DNA of 64,000 nt, taken from Hydnum rufescens UP504 (lineage: Eukaryota > Basidiomycota > Agaricomycetes > Cantharellales > Hydnaceae). Location: assembly GCA_014904985.1 (NCBI GenBank), contig MU128913.1, positions 230,594-294,593 of the forward strand, given 5' to 3'. The position numbers and the translations under genes were made by a program. A model generated the notes under the pieces. It had not been told where the DNA came from. It did no database searches and saw only the letters and a program-made list of their open reading frames with translations. Below, one piece after another: positions 10,190-22,480 of this stretch (its first letter is position 1; every line of letters begins with the position of its first letter).

Positions 10190-10850
10190 CTAACAGCCCG
10201 GTCTTTCGCCACCTTTAATTTAGGCCCAGAACTAGACCCCAGTGGGTCCCCATCGACTCTGGGAACAGTGCAAGGCTAGTATTAGATTCTATGGGTTCCA
10301 CTAAAGGGTAACCCACTGACGGACCTATCCTATTGCAATTGCCTGCAGAAACATCAATTTTGGGAGGATTGAAACATCGCGCTAGTAATTGGGGGGTGCC
10401 GTTTGTGGCCATTCATCTTATTCCACACCATATGACCTCCGGCGGTTTGTTCGCGCACACCTGAAGGCCCTCCTTGCCATGCTCCTACGAGCTCATCCGT
10501 GTCATATCTCATGTGTCCGGACTCTCGCGAATTGCGTGTTTATTCAAGGTTTTGCAGCCAACTTCCAATGCTTCGAAGGATATCAGGGTTTTCTGGGGTG
10601 TCAATCGTGTCCAAACATTGTATCTAGGAGTACACATCTGCAATGGCCTACCCTAGTGGCCCAATCTTTCCCCTCCTTCCCCTTGGGCGCAGAATTCAAC
10701 CCCAGTGACTCGTCAACTGTGAGAGTAGAGGAAAAGGTGTAAGGTTAGTACCAGATTGCATGGGGATTTGCCAAATAATAACCACTGATGGACCTATTGC
10801 AGTGGCCTGGCAATACATGGATTTTGGACCGGCATTTACTTCAACAGGCC
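10190..10850. repeat. Diverged tandem duplication, two copies about 440 bp apart
   Basis: About 10,195-10,390 and 10,645-10,850 share an ordered series of blocks: a C(A/G)(A/G)TCTTTC.CC pyrimidine block, GGGCGCAGAA-like, CCCCAGTG, a GGTTAGTA/GGCTAGTA block, GATTCTATGGG/GATTGCATGGGG, and CACTGA.GGACCTAT. Minus-strand translations keep IGPSV and (T/S)HWGL(V/I)LG in both copies. This could be a repeated domain of a minus-strand protein or a non-coding duplication. Confidence 0.35.
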
Positions 10851-12523
10851 CTTGCGAAATCATTGCATCGCTCGGAACAAATGGTGAATCGCGCATATTT
10901 TCTTCGTAGGACTATCACCATACCTTACATCTGACATCCCGCTTGTTACCTTGCAAGCCGAATCGTATGGTGTGAGTGACAGGTGCCATTCAGCACGCCC
11001 TGCCTACCAATTATCCCATAGGCGCACGTGGCCTCCTGCCTGCTGATGATAAGAATGCGCTCTTCGCACGTCAAGCCCGTCCGATATCTCGCATCCAGGA
11101 AACTCAAAAAGATTAGAAGACGACAATTTAGAGGATGGGGGGAAAGGATTGTTGGGGTGAAGTTGAAGCTGGCGAGATGGAAGCCCGGCCTCTGAGGTCT
11201 CGAATGATCTTCATGCTCTTTCTGGGAATTCTATTTCCCCTTTGGTATCTCTCGTTTGCTCTGTTGCATGGTCTATCGGTCAACTCTACATCTTATCATG
11301 GGAACATCCTATGAGTTCCTACTAATGCCAACATCTACCCTTTTATTGACTGGATTGTCCCCGAATCCGGCGAGAACTCCAGACAAAGAGGACCGCAAGG
11401 ACGTAAATAAAAGGAAGAGACAGTTTTCCTTCCTGGTATTGGCATAGACGGTATTTTTGATACTGAACACATGATACTTTCCCGCCGTAGTCTGTCGCTT
11501 GGATATTCCTTTTCTATCGCATCGCCTGCCGAACTAGGAATCACGTGGTGCCCTCTTCTGCGAATGTAGCTAAATGCAAGAAGCATTCATAATGCTTGCC
11601 GTCACTCGTGAAGCCTCTCGCAGCACGGTTTCCGCGCCCTGTGCTACGCCCTAGGTCCAGCTCTTCTTCATGCCAAGCTTCGGTCTGTCGGCTATTTGAA
11701 GGATGATGTAAAGGGCGGCCCCGGCGCTCTAGAGGGCAGATGAAGCTCTTGCGCCTCGCACTGGGGACTCTTCCCTTAGAATTTCGGACCTGGCCTTTCG
11801 TTAGCTAATTTAACGGTATTCAAGGCCCAGGGATCAGTTAGGCAATGCGTGTTGATATTGATGCACCGACTCAATTCTACCAACTTTCGCTCGATGGTCT
11901 TTCTTCGCCGTTTCCTTATACTACATCCTTGTCATTCGACCCCTTGATAACTGTGCTTCCAACTGCAATGAAGTCCACTGTCTGTCTTCACACTCCAGAA
12001 CTTCAGACTTATAATAGTAATATGATCGATGCCCAAAGAGACGCCACTAATCGCTAAGGACGCAGCTGACGAGCCTGAGGTAGAGGCCGAGGGTTTCAGC
12101 CCTACCATAGATGCAATATTGCATGGTTGTAGAAGGAACAGCCAGCAATTAGACTAGACTCCTCACCTACCGAACCACATTTCCGCTCTACCCGTACGCC
12201 AAAGACGTGTGCTCGTCGAATCGAGTGAGTGTCTATTTATCACCCACAGGTTCTTCTTCAACCGAATTCATGGCCATCACGCTGTCGTGGAACCGGACCA
12301 CTTTGAAGCCGTCACGCATGCCACGGCCCCCAGGGCGCAACATAGTCACGGTACTAGTACTGTATTTTAAATCTCGGGTAAACCATTGAGAATCCCACAA
12401 TAAATTCAGAGCACTAGAATAACTGTATCGTATCTCCAGCGGATTCCTACCCTCTATGATGAAATAATGCGAATGGAGTCACACCTGAGACCCTCCAGCT
12501 GTATAATAAGGGGAGCGATTGGG

Positions 12524-14824
12524 CTAGTACCCCAACATCCAAAGCTGAACCTCGATTCGGGGGTCGCCTGGGTCCGGTTCAGGTCCCGTCCAAAACAGGG
12601 CTCTGAAACCCAGTAAACCGAATCTTCGTACCACCGTTCTGGTGGGGTGAGCCACAATAGAAAGCAGATCGTTGAGCAACATGACAAAGGCGACATTCAA
12701 TGCACATCCACCTCTCTGGAAATATTGATCTGGGCAACCTGGGGTCTCTTTCCCTAGAGATAGGGAGAACTTGCAATTAGTGTCACTTACCCTCCTGAGG
12801 CCAAGATATATGCGTTGAGACGTACATTTTGGGGATCCCCCGGCTTCGGCCGCATCCTCGTTTTAATTGACAGGCTGATTAGTTCAAGGGGGCTTGGTGT
12901 ATCAAGCCTCACCCGGAGCGTCGTTCGCATGTGCAGACTACACATAAAGTCAAATTGTTCGGCAATATAACGAGACATATTATAGGGACGTACTTGGCGA
13001 GCATGGTGACGGAATAGAACCCGCCTAGGGGCTAGAACAGGATCCAGGAATTAGTCTTGCATGGAAATATGCTCATTCTCAAACGAGGAGATTGAAAATT
13101 TGAGTAACTTACCAAGCCGATAGCATGTACACTAAAATGCATCCCGTATTTGGCAAACTGTCCCCATAATTAGTCCAGCACCAGCATTATCATGGGGAAG
13201 AACGAAAGGAAAAATCACCCCAAACGCACCATGGCAAGAACAATACATGAGAGAACACTAGTGACCAAGCCCGTATTAATGGCGTACAATAGCATACGGT
13301 TGATGACCGAATCAGTCCTGTGCCACACAAGAATGCGCGAGATCATTAATCAGACAAATGGGCTCATTTAGGGGGTGAATGTGGTATTGCAGATATTACG
13401 AAGATACGTACTTCTGGAACCCGGTCCGCCGACGTCGCAATAAGAGACACATACAGGTTGCAATCACAATATCGGCGATTGCCTGAAAGCCACCATGTAC
13501 CATGCATCAGCGAGGCCAAGAGTGTGTGTGAGAAACAAGGGCAGATAGATTGTAGCCAAGACGCACCTGCATAGCCAGCCATGATATGGCGACCCACGTC
13601 CACTCTTTGACTTCCACAACAAATTCTAATGCGATGATCCTAGAACAGTGAGACGCGGCCAAATCAGACCGACAGATTGTCAGCTGTGGCGTCACCAAAG
13701 TGAATACAGGGATGCATACGAGGTAACGGAGGTTACTGCAGCACGTCAAATCATTTATTTGAATGGAATACAATCAGTCACAGTCCATCGAGACAGAGGA
13801 AGATGAATACTAACCGGCACCAAATCCTAGTGCGTGGGAGGAATAAGACAGAAGAAGCACATCACAAAGCGATCATAACCAAGCAAGACTCACCGAACTG
13901 AACTAACACCAGGGCTTGCTACAAAGTCATAGTGAATCACTTTCAGGCTGATCTATTAAGACATCAAGGCCACAACATACCACGAGCACTCCCAGATAGA
14001 GATTGGCGCTCACTATAGAAATCAAGGGGAATTATGGGTGCAATACCGCTCCAGTAAGGATGTGGCAAGACCTACGAGAGTAGATACGATGCGCAAAGAA
14101 TGTCTGCACAGTGACTGATGCGCAGGCCTTGAAGGAGATAATGCCAAAGTCAAGATAACGGGATCGACAACAAGAACCGGGCCAGCACTCACCGCACTGA
14201 TTTGAAATGTCGTGAATTCCCTATAAATATGTGATGATCACATGGGTACGGGGGATCGATGAGGAAAGGAGCAGTCAACGGCTGCGATAGACCCCATACG
14301 CACCAGTTTGCGTAACCCACAGCAGAAGGATTGTTGTAATTTGTGACAATCCACCAATATAAGGACTGGGTCACGCATGCACTGTATAACGCACATGTTG
14401 TCGGACAATGGTAAGCTTCCACAGCAATTCCTAGCTACAGTCCAAGATAAAAAAGGGGGATACCAACAGTTGAAAAGCTTCCAAAGTCCTTGAAAATGGG
14501 GGATCAGGGATGTCTCAAAAGATAAGTGTGTGCGACGCTCACCATAAAAAGCCCACCTGAGAAAGGATAGGTAATGGGCGATGAATGCGGATTTCAAAGG
14601 AATATGGAGACGTACAATTAATTTCGACGGCCTTCTGTCATTTGGGAAGGCATTATAATAGCTAAAGGTCTGGATGGTGAGGACACCAAAGCATCTGACA
14701 ATTACGTTCGGTCAGCGGTGTCGTGCCCATCATTAAGGCTGGAGGAAACTGACAAAGCGGTGAGAAGGCTGCCAACGATCGAGCCGCCAACGATGTTGAC
14801 TTGTGTGACGTCCATTATCTCCAT
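12524..14824 (-). CDS. DUF6534-type multi-pass membrane protein, about 18 short exons
   Basis: Joining exons at clear GT...AG sites gives one continuous frame. Exon 1 (14824-14754) has MDVTQVNIVGGSIVG. Exon 2 (14694-14616) has CFGVLTIQTFSYYNAFPND. Later exons give SLYWWIVTNYNNPSAVGYAN, WEFTTFQISA, ACASVTVQTFFAHRIY, LEFVVEVKEWTWVAISWLA, AIADIVIATCMCLLLRRRR, then TDSVINRMLLYAINTGLVTS and GGFYSVTMLANLSIKTRM. This order, ending with the tyrosine-rich helix, I/NTGL and S.LAN(L), is that of basidiomycete DUF6534 proteins, which are predicted seven-helix membrane proteins of unknown function. Exons include one of 12 nt (GATTTGGTGCCG, near 13,820). The start could be ATG 14824, 14815 or 14890; I take 14824. 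The last exon to a TAG at 12526-12524 is less certain. No disabling mutation is seen in the core. This is the only convincing host gene in the window. Confidence 0.75.
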
Positions 14825-14899
14825 GATGAAGGGCACAGATGGTGGATGGGGAAGGAGGTAGAAGCTCAGATGTGCTACAAATCCGCTCAATTGATTAGA

Positions 14900-15760
14900 A
14901 ACAAGCTAAGTGCAGTGTCGGTACAGCGGATCCGATGATTCTTTGCTTGATCTTGGGCGGCTCGACAGATTGCGGTCTTCCCCATGTTACCTTCCGATCC
15001 CAACCCTCGCTTCTCAGCGTTAATCTATTAAGGAGTACCGCCCTACATTATCCACCATAGATGAACAACAGAATTAACGATGAAATATAAGGAGCGGTTA
15101 TTAACTCTTGTGCTTACATAGGAGATGGGGATTTGCTCCGCGCCTATGCCTCTCACGGCCGTGCAGCACCAGCATACGGCACCTGGCACCCGGTTAGACC
15201 TGTTCCCACACCGTTATCACTGATTGGCGAAGCTTGCGGAGACGGAATGTGCAACCTATTATTCAAAAGAGGAGCAACTGCTGAACAAGCATGGCGAATG
15301 TGCCTTCTTTGCCGGATCACGTGCGATGCAGAGCTCCCATGCAACTGTCGCTATAGCTAGGCCTCCCAATGGCTGAGACGTGCCCCTCCGAAAGCAATCG
15401 TAGCGCACTCCCATAATACAATGTGTATCCCGATGCTCCGAGAAAGTTAATTTCAAGATACTTAATCCATTTCCCCATCGCTCGTACTTTTATAACGCAT
15501 TTGGGGATGACCTGATCAAAGTTCTCCCGAGATTCCTCAGGGCCGCCCATAATGGTGTATAGGGAGCACTTCGTGAGCAGATACGCACCGTGGGAGACGG
15601 GCATATTTCAGGCATGTGCCGCGCGGAGAACGAATTCCCAGGGGGATGAAGAAGCTTGGAACGTAGATGGAACACCGCCACGAGAATTCCGTCTAGCCGA
15701 CGACGCTGAGGCACAATCGTGAGGGTGGGGAATAGGGGTGCAATTATTCATCGGTGTATG
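14900..15760. other. Intergenic CpG-rich sequence; no assigned gene
   Basis: Upstream of the DUF6534 gene. A 75-codon plus-strand frame (15133-15360; Cys-rich C-terminus CLLCRITCDAELPCNCRYS) and overlapping minus frames occupy the same bases, so coding is ambiguous. The 200-300 bases upstream of 14824 presumably hold its promoter; I see no convincing TATA box there. Confidence 0.3.
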
Positions 15761-15762
15761 AT

Positions 15763-16263
15763 TCAACTTCTCATTCGCTCGAACAAGTTGCGGGCCCCTG
15801 GCAGTACGGCGAGGTCGTCGTAAAACTGAAGTAGAACCAAGCCTGTGAAAATGGATGCAAAAGCGAAAATGAGATGCAGGAATTTCCTAGCGAGAAAATG
15901 TCGCTTTGATTGGCCGTATTCGTTGCTTCTCGGAGTGGTGTAGCATTGAATTAGTCTCGTAACCAGACCGTCACAGACGGTCTGGAGTAATTGACTTTGG
16001 GGAACATCCGGACGCAAATCCGGAAACTCGGCGGCGGATCCAGATGGTGTTATATACATACGGAAATAGGATTGGTTGTATAGTGTAGTAGTGATGCCGC
16101 GACTCAGCTTCCCTTGACTTAGAGTCAACTTCGGGCGACTCCATGAGATTTCCGAGAGACTAGACTTATCTCTGAAGTCCAACTCCAATTTAGGAATTGA
16201 CTTAGACTCTAAGTGGACTTGAGTCTTTGTATGTACACATATGGGTGTAACCCTATTCTTCAC
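15763..16263 (-). CDS. Hypothetical protein with one C-terminal membrane segment
   Basis: An uninterrupted 166-codon frame. The N-terminal two-thirds is polar and rich in Ser/Thr/Lys. Near the C-terminus FLHLIFAFASIFTGLVLLQF is a likely transmembrane helix, followed by a short tail ending LFERMRS. The DNA is CpG-containing and not repeated in the window. The part at 16,090-16,215 contains repeated GACTT/GAGTC motifs (several inverted), so low complexity could keep the frame open by chance. I know no homologue. Confidence 0.35.
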   Translation of the reverse strand: MKNRVTPICVHTKTQVHLESKSIPKLELDFRDKSSLSEISWSRPKLTLSQGKLSRGITTTLYNQSYFRMYITPSGSAAEFPDLRPDVPQSQLLQTVCDGLVTRLIQCYTTPRSNEYGQSKRHFLARKFLHLIFAFASIFTGLVLLQFYDDLAVLPGARNLFERMRS

Positions 16264-16305
16264 CCAGTGTTTCCAGAATCTGGTCCAACTCCGAACCTTG
16301 AGCCC

Positions 16306-16572
16306 CTAATATATCCTGAAGCACACTTGTGTTGTTGTCCTTGTCATCCTGCGTGTCAGCAATCGGAGTCTCCCAGCTATTTTGTCTAATAAGACCTGCA
16401 AATGATGATTATGTGATGATTTCATAAGCCCAAAACAATCTTCCAGATTTGCCCACCTACCATTTTGGTCCTCAGTTTCCTGCCATGTCACAATGATGTA
16501 CTTGTTGTCCATTTCTGGGTGATCCTGACTCATTCCCATTCTCTGTAAATGCAATGAGATGATTGAAAACAT
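16306..16572 (-). CDS. Short unrecognised ORF at the edge of transposon DNA
   Basis: An 88-codon frame, MFSIISLHLQRMGMSQDHPE and onward, with no recognised domain. It starts where CpG drops sharply, so it probably belongs to the AT-rich repeat block rather than to the host island. A GTAAAT-like donor and internal acceptors could make it part of a longer spliced relic. Weak support. Confidence 0.25.
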   Translation of the reverse strand: MFSIISLHLQRMGMSQDHPEMDNKYIIVTWQETEDQNGRWANLEDCFGLMKSSHNHHLQVLLDKIAGRLRLLTRRMTRTTTQVCFRIY

Positions 16573-16599
16573 GCCATAAGTGCACTTTTGCTGTCAAGG

Positions 16600-16930
16600 A
16601 AGCCAACAGCAAGTGCCCAAAGAAAAATATTCCTGAACCAAGTGGCCAGCCACAATGAGGCCAGAGTCAAGTTTCTTTGGATCAACTGGAAAGCTGCTGG
16701 GGTGTATTCAGAACTGAGCTAGAAGGGGGCTTTCTGATTCTATAGCCTTGGATCACATTGTGGACATCACACAGCTGGACCTAGACTTAGATGGCACCTG
16801 AAAAGATATATCTGATGCCCTGGTATGGGAAATAGACAAGATATGCCAGTGGAGATTTGTATAAGTTTTTTTTTTCCATTACTTGTTACTGATGACAGCT
16901 TAAACTTTTTTGCATTCCAAGATATGACTG
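16600..16930. other. AT-rich sequence, nothing identified
   Basis: CpG-poor DNA between the short ORF and the GGTTTAAACC inverted repeat. No repeats, open frames or RNA-like structures stand out. Confidence 0.4.
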
Positions 16931-17620
16931 ATGACTATGGATGCCTAGGTTTGGTTTTGGTTCAGTTTTTCCCATTTTGGGCAAAACCTAAACCAGACCT
17001 GAACCTGAAATCACCCATCAGGGCAAAACCTGAACCTGACCTGAGGTTCAGTTCCATTCAGGTCAGGTTCTGGTTTAAACCTGGTTTAAACCTGAAACCT
17101 GAGGTATGGGGGCAGCCAACATTTTCAGGGGGTACTACAGAATATCTACACCCTCTCCTCAAGTCTCTGCCTCTGCCACTCCCTTTACATCCTGCTTTAC
17201 ATCCACATCTCCTTCCTACCCCCCTTTCACTTCAATTTATTGCTCACACATCTTCTAGAGATGGTATTTAGTCACTATATTCTGTCATGTGACTTGTGAC
17301 CTGCACCAATTACCTCATTTAATTACTGAGTCATGTGACTTCTGACTCCAGAACTATAGTCACATCTGTAAATTGGCAGATTTGGTACCAGAATCATGGT
17401 CAATTTACATGGAATGGAAGCTACACCCTACCTTTCAGGTTCAGGTTTAAACCTGGTTTGAGACCAGTTTTTGGATTCAGGCAAGGGCAAAACCTGAACC
17501 TGACCTGAAGAAAACCAAATGAAACCTGACCTGAATGGAACCAGACCTGGGTCTGGTTTAGGTTTAAACCCAGGTTCTGTAGGTTTAAACCAGACCAAAG
17601 GTGTCCATACTGATGACACT
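16930..17620. repeat. Foldback rich in GGTTTAAACC and CCTGAACCTGA motifs
   Basis: About 16,950-17,105 and 17,425-17,605 are diverged inverted copies. Both contain many copies of CAAAACCTGAACCTGACCTGA or its complement and GGTTTAAACC, itself a palindrome. The region between (about 17,110-17,420) is unique in the window. Open frames with NLNLKP/LNLNQT-type peptides on both strands are by-products of the repeated motifs. A non-autonomous foldback element is the simplest reading. Confidence 0.55.
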
Positions 17621-17879
17621 CTGGCAATGAATCAGACACATTTGTGTATTATTGTGCCCAGGTGGAGGGTAGTCAGACTGTGAATCTGCTGAATCCTGAT
17701 GAGACCCACTGTCATGATCATTGGTGTATGGCACACTTTGCCTGTAAAGGGCAGCTTTGTATTACAGTAAACTCTACACACCAGCATATTCTCTGAATTG
17801 TATTCCAGCACTGACAAAACCACACTCCCTATACCAATATTTCAATAGCTATGGAAATTAAGGAGCTTATCAAGTGAAG

Positions 17880-20270
17880 GACAAACTCTGTACCATCTGA
17901 GGTAAGGGTTTCAGGGTCCCCATAATCCCATATACTAAGTGCCATTACTTTTGAGATATATTTGGAAAGGGATTCTGCTGTCACATCCAAACCCTGACTT
18001 TACACTATCACAAGTCTATTCCAAATGGGCATGAGTAAATGAAACCATTTGGTGGCTTGATAAGGACCAAGTCACCCCAGCCCAATTACTCTTGAAGGCT
18101 GACAATGGCCAGAATATCGAAATAATCATAATTCGTGAGGAACCAGGAATTCATGTCATTGCATTTGCACTGAAAAACCCCACTCAGTTGTGGGCAACAC
18201 ACACAGTAGAATTGGCATTGGATGGGACATGTAAGTGAACATGAAAAGACATAGCGTATAAATCTGATTCCTGGGGCCACAGTCAATACAAATGCAGCAG
18301 GGTATGAAATGTCAACAATTATGGCTGAGGCCAATGGTCAGGGCATACCCCTTGGATTCTTTATGCATGTATCAACTGACAGTACTGCTGCTAATGGTGC
18401 AAAAGGACAGGTCTTGAATGACTTCCTGGCATACTATGCAAGGAGATGTCCAAATATCAAATTCACACTCTCCAACAAAGAGAGCAGTGAAATCAAAGCC
18501 ATGTGTACCACATTCCCTTGTGCAAAACATGTCTGCTGTTTCTGGCATGCTACCACATATGTCAATGAGAGACTTGCCAAAAATATCCCTCCAGCAGCTT
18601 ATGACCCTCATTCAGCACATCATATTTTTGGTTTCATTGATCCAATGTGGGCACTGGGGATTGTGAGTGCTGGGCATGCTGAATTAGATGCCAACAGTGG
18701 GAGCATAAAACCAAGGCAAGCAGGTGAGGCAGAAATTAGCATTGAAGAGGACAAAGAGGTAAGCATGAGACAGATTACCACAAGAGGTCCATATCTCATG
18801 TGATCCATACAGGTTATCCTTTGTACCAGTAGACCCCCCTGAATCAGCATCATCCATGATGGGAAAAGAATACCAATTTGGCCAAATCCACCCAAAGTCT
18901 CAAAGAGCAAGCTTCCCAAATTCTGTCCTAAGATGTACTGCCAATACATCATGGAGAAATTTCATCAACACTCATGTTGGCACCCATTGATACCATTGAA
19001 TGATCCCAACAATACCTTCTTGACAGCAGTGGAGATATACAAGGGTGCTGTACTTGACATGTACACATACTGCAATTGGAATGACCTGTTGCAGGTGTGG
19101 GCTTACCTATGGAACTCTTGGTACCACCCCAACAAGTGGGTATTATGGGCATGCTCAGCCTCAGAGAGTATATCTGTGTTGAGAACAACCATGGTGGTTG
19201 AAGGTTTTTGGAACCACCTGAAGCATACAACACTTGCATCATTTAATTGACCTTGTATTGACCTTGTTGTTCATCTAATTCTCACACAAATTATTCCCAC
19301 TGTCAATCTCAAACTTTCATACCATATGGATTGTCATCATCTTGGCCACCCCAAATCCCTTGCACCATGGCAACATGATTTCAAAAAGTTATGGGCTGAC
19401 TATTCAAAGCCTGATGATGTCTGCAGAACTGAAAAAGAGAAGGCTATCATTAGTAATATCTGAAAGACCAGGGCATGGTGGCAAGAATGGCTGAACTGGC
19501 TTTGGGAGGAAGAGGAGTGGGCAGCAGGCATGTACAACACCTCCTTACATGATTGGACATGCAGCTGTCCATCATACCTTCATAGCTGCTTCCTTGTTTG
19601 CAAGCACCTTGTCTGACTGGCAAATATGGCTCTGGGGGAAGCAGGGATCAAGTGCAATCTTCAGTTTTTTTACAATCTTTGATGACAATGAACAACTCCC
19701 TTTTATCATCTTCCTGGGGTACATGGAGATGTGTCTGCCCCTGTTCAAGAAGCAATATCAGTGCCTCCTCATGACAAATCTAGTGATTCCAATTCCAATT
19801 CCAAAGAACTTGGTGGTGACAGTATAGATTTACTACAGAATGAGACTGCTGAGTTTGATGGACTTACTCATGTAAGACAGATCTCTGAGTTCACTTTCCC
19901 CCTTACTAATAAGATTCAGATTAGGGCCAGTTCAAAGAGAGCTACCTTCAAGTTCTGAAGGAGAACTTCAAGGAGATTTACACAGAAATCTCCTCCTGAA
20001 ACTTCAAATTCCATCCCAAACACATTGAAGGGATTGTAAAGTGGGTCCACAGCATTATTACCTTAGGGGAGGCAATCTGTCAGGAGAAGCATCAGCGCAC
20101 CATGAAAAAGACCTGGGTAGACTCTCCATCAGACACATTTTATGCCTAGGATTCCATGTCAGCATCCATATCAATATATTTTTCCATTAACAAGGAAGCA
20201 GAATGACTTCACCTTATGATGATGGATGATCCAGATTCCAGCAATTAGCACTCAAATGATTTCAACAATT
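17880..20270 (+). pseudogene. MULE (Mutator-like) transposase relic with SWIM zinc finger
   Basis: Fragments in order on the plus strand match a basidiomycete MULE transposase. About 18,090-18,300: ALKNPTQLWATHTVELALDG, the conserved beta-strand with the first catalytic Asp. 18,309-18,803: MAEANGQGIPLGFFM, then SNKESSEIKAMCTTFP and AKHVCCFWHA (the C..WH motif near the second Asp region). 18,933-19,250: VWAYLWNSWYHPNKWVLWA and RTTMVVEGFWNHLKHT, the third catalytic region. About 19,535-19,610: LHDWTCSCPSYLHSCFLVC followed by KHLV, a SWIM-type C-x-C...C-x-H finger. A variable C-terminal tail (19,731-20,150) follows. Frameshifts and stops, for example after 18,803 and 19,250, inactivate it. Its terminal inverted repeats were not identified. 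Confidence 0.8.
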
Positions 20271-20595
20271 ACCCCAGTCCAGGATGAAAATTGTGCCTAT
20301 GCAATACCAATTATGTGATCTGCATCATTTGTGGGGTTTATTGCTCCAATACTCCCAGCTATCCATAAAGTTCAGCCACTGCTTCTTGAGCATAAACTTA
20401 AGCATTTGTAAGGCTTCCATGAGATCAGGTTTGATGTGGTTGCACCTTTTTGTCATGATCTCAGAGCTTGATGAGAATACTCACTCACATGGGATGGACA
20501 AGGCTTGAATTGGTAAGTAATCCATTGCCATAAGGAACCAGGTTGGATATATATGCTCATGCTCCTATAGGGACATGATCTAATATCAGTATTCA

Positions 20596-22480
20596 TCATC
20601 TGATGTTCAAAAATTGAAACCAAACACAATGGACCTGCCAGAATGTAAGTATGGGCTTTGTAGTGGGGGCATGCTTTGCCAAAATATACACCAGATATTC
20701 ATCATCAATACTTGTGCTTTCATCATCTTCATCATTGCTGTCAACAAGGCCAAGCATAATGTGTGCATTTTCAGAGAGTGCAGTTGTTGAGCTTGTGGGC
20801 AGAGTCATAGTCAGAGTTTTTTCCCTATACTTGCTGAGCTGAATAAATAAATATTTTGAGTCAGAGTCAGTACCAAGAGACACAGGATGACTTGCCTCCT
20901 CTTTGATCCATTCTACTGCTGTCTCCTGTTCTATTGGGTCCCAGCTCTTCATAATGAATGATAACTTGATATTTGGATTGAGAGCTGCATGAATCTCATT
21001 AATATAAGATGAAGCACAATATGAGTGAAAGAAAATATGAATGAAAGACAGCACACCCATTGCAACCACATATGTGCAAGTCTTGCCAGCCCTCTTGTGG
21101 TGTTTGTTCAGCCACTCCATACCCTCAAATATGTACTCTGAAATGTCCTTGTTTGCTATTGCATGGTCCTGCCACTGATTCTGAAGGGACTGGAAAGCTG
21201 GTAATGCACCACTGAGGATTGGTGTGGCCTTGCTGGACATCAACTGCTGGACTGAGTGTGGGTACTACAAGTTTTTCACATCAGTCACTGAAAATGAGAC
21301 AGTTGAAGGCATACTGCTAAGATCTCGCATATTTCCATTTTCCACTCAGCATTTGTTAGGTTCTTGGTTTGGAGATTGTGATATTTGTGTCATTGAAACA
21401 TTGCTGCCAATGCCTAAGATGAAAATCAGTGAGATAGCATATGATGAATCCTCTCCTTGAACTTACTGGTCATGCCAGTATCACTCTATGCAACATCCCA
21501 TATTGCAAATCCCATCTCATATCAATGTCTTGAAGCAATTCAAGTTCAGGCACATGTGGAATAAATTCACCCTCCTCATTGCCTTTTTGATGGTCTCTTG
21601 GAAAGCTATGTGATGGTCATTTGATGTTCTCATGGCATGGACAAGTGTGCACAGATGGCCCAAAATATCACCCTGAGGAGCTTTCTTCAGGTGTGTGAGC
21701 ACATGCTGAATGGAGATATTGATTATATGGGCAAAACATCTGAGAGGAGGATATTTTGCTTGTTAGCACAATAGACAGGTGAAGCAAATAAAATTTACTG
21801 ACTGAATCCTGTTGTCATCAGCTGAGAATTGAATACCCTCCACTTTTAAGATTTTTTCAAACTCCACCATAAACATGTTGTTGTGACTGGCATTGTCAAG
21901 TGTCCACCACCCAATCTAGTTAGTTATTTTAGATGAGTTAAACAGTCTCAAGACCCTGGAAAAGGGACATCTCTCATGGGGAGGAAGTCATGTTCTGCAT
22001 GCACCTTATGTAGGATATTGACATGTTCAAGCATATGCTTTGTAATGTCACAAAGAGATTTTCTGTCATGACTTCTGGGGATATAGTGGAAAGCAATCAG
22101 GTCAGCACAGAGTTTTAGTGTCTGATCTTTGTGGCATTGTATCCAGTGTGCAGTGATGGCCAAGTACAGGCAAAGTTGGCTATCTGACCATATATCTGCT
22201 GTGAATGAAAATTTCCCAAGGGAACCCTAATGTATCAAGCAAGTCTAGTAATGAGCACACTTGAGAACTCATGAATATGACTTACTGAGATCTTTTTTCA
22301 GCCTATTAAATTCTTCAAGCCATTTCTTAAAAATTGCACTTTGGACTGCTGTATGCCTCTGTATGTCATTGTCAGCCAGATCCTCATTCATATAATGTAA
22401 AAGGGTGTGGAACTTGGGACACTTGATCACATCTAGAGACTAGAGGAATGATTTGAACTCATGCCTCATTAGGCAGGTTG
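20596..22480 (-). pseudogene. hAT-family transposase relic (minus strand)
   Basis: Read from 22,480 leftward, the order is that of basidiomycete hAT transposases. KCPKFHTLLHYMNEDLADND comes first (the segment before the catalytic core), then KFSFTADIWSDSQLCLYLAI with the first catalytic Asp and TAHWI (about 22,210-22,130). A LIAFHYIPRSHDRKSL segment follows, then CFAHIINISIQHVLTH and RTSNDHHIAFQETIKK (21,702-21,517), then WDLQYGMLHRV. Last come a long intact frame (21,243-20,596) with CASSYINEIHAALNPNIKLS, the helical region preceding the dimerisation domain, and an acidic linker. Stops and frameshifts break the upstream half. No intact terminal repeats were recognised. It lies directly beside foldback F2. 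Confidence 0.8.

Larger units (their letters stand above)
8500..12400. other. CpG-rich, non-repetitive region; no gene securely assigned
   Basis: This stretch differs from most of the window in having frequent CG and no copies elsewhere here, as expected of host DNA. Open frames are short, the longest being 79 codons at 9692-9931 and 117 codons at 10389-10742, and none is recognised. Splice-like signals exist on the plus strand: GTATGT...CTAAACCAG at about 9118-9172 and GTGTAT...TTCATAG at about 9220-9281, around an ATG at about 9175 (MSDFATVAAPIDV). A short-exon gene like the one at 12.5-14.8 kb is therefore possible. Spliced alignment would be needed to model it. Confidence 0.35.

Noticed and set aside
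17421..17639. LNLN/KPDP-repeat peptides
   Set aside because: Produced by CCTGAACCTGA and GGTTTAAACC repeats on both strands; not a protein family.
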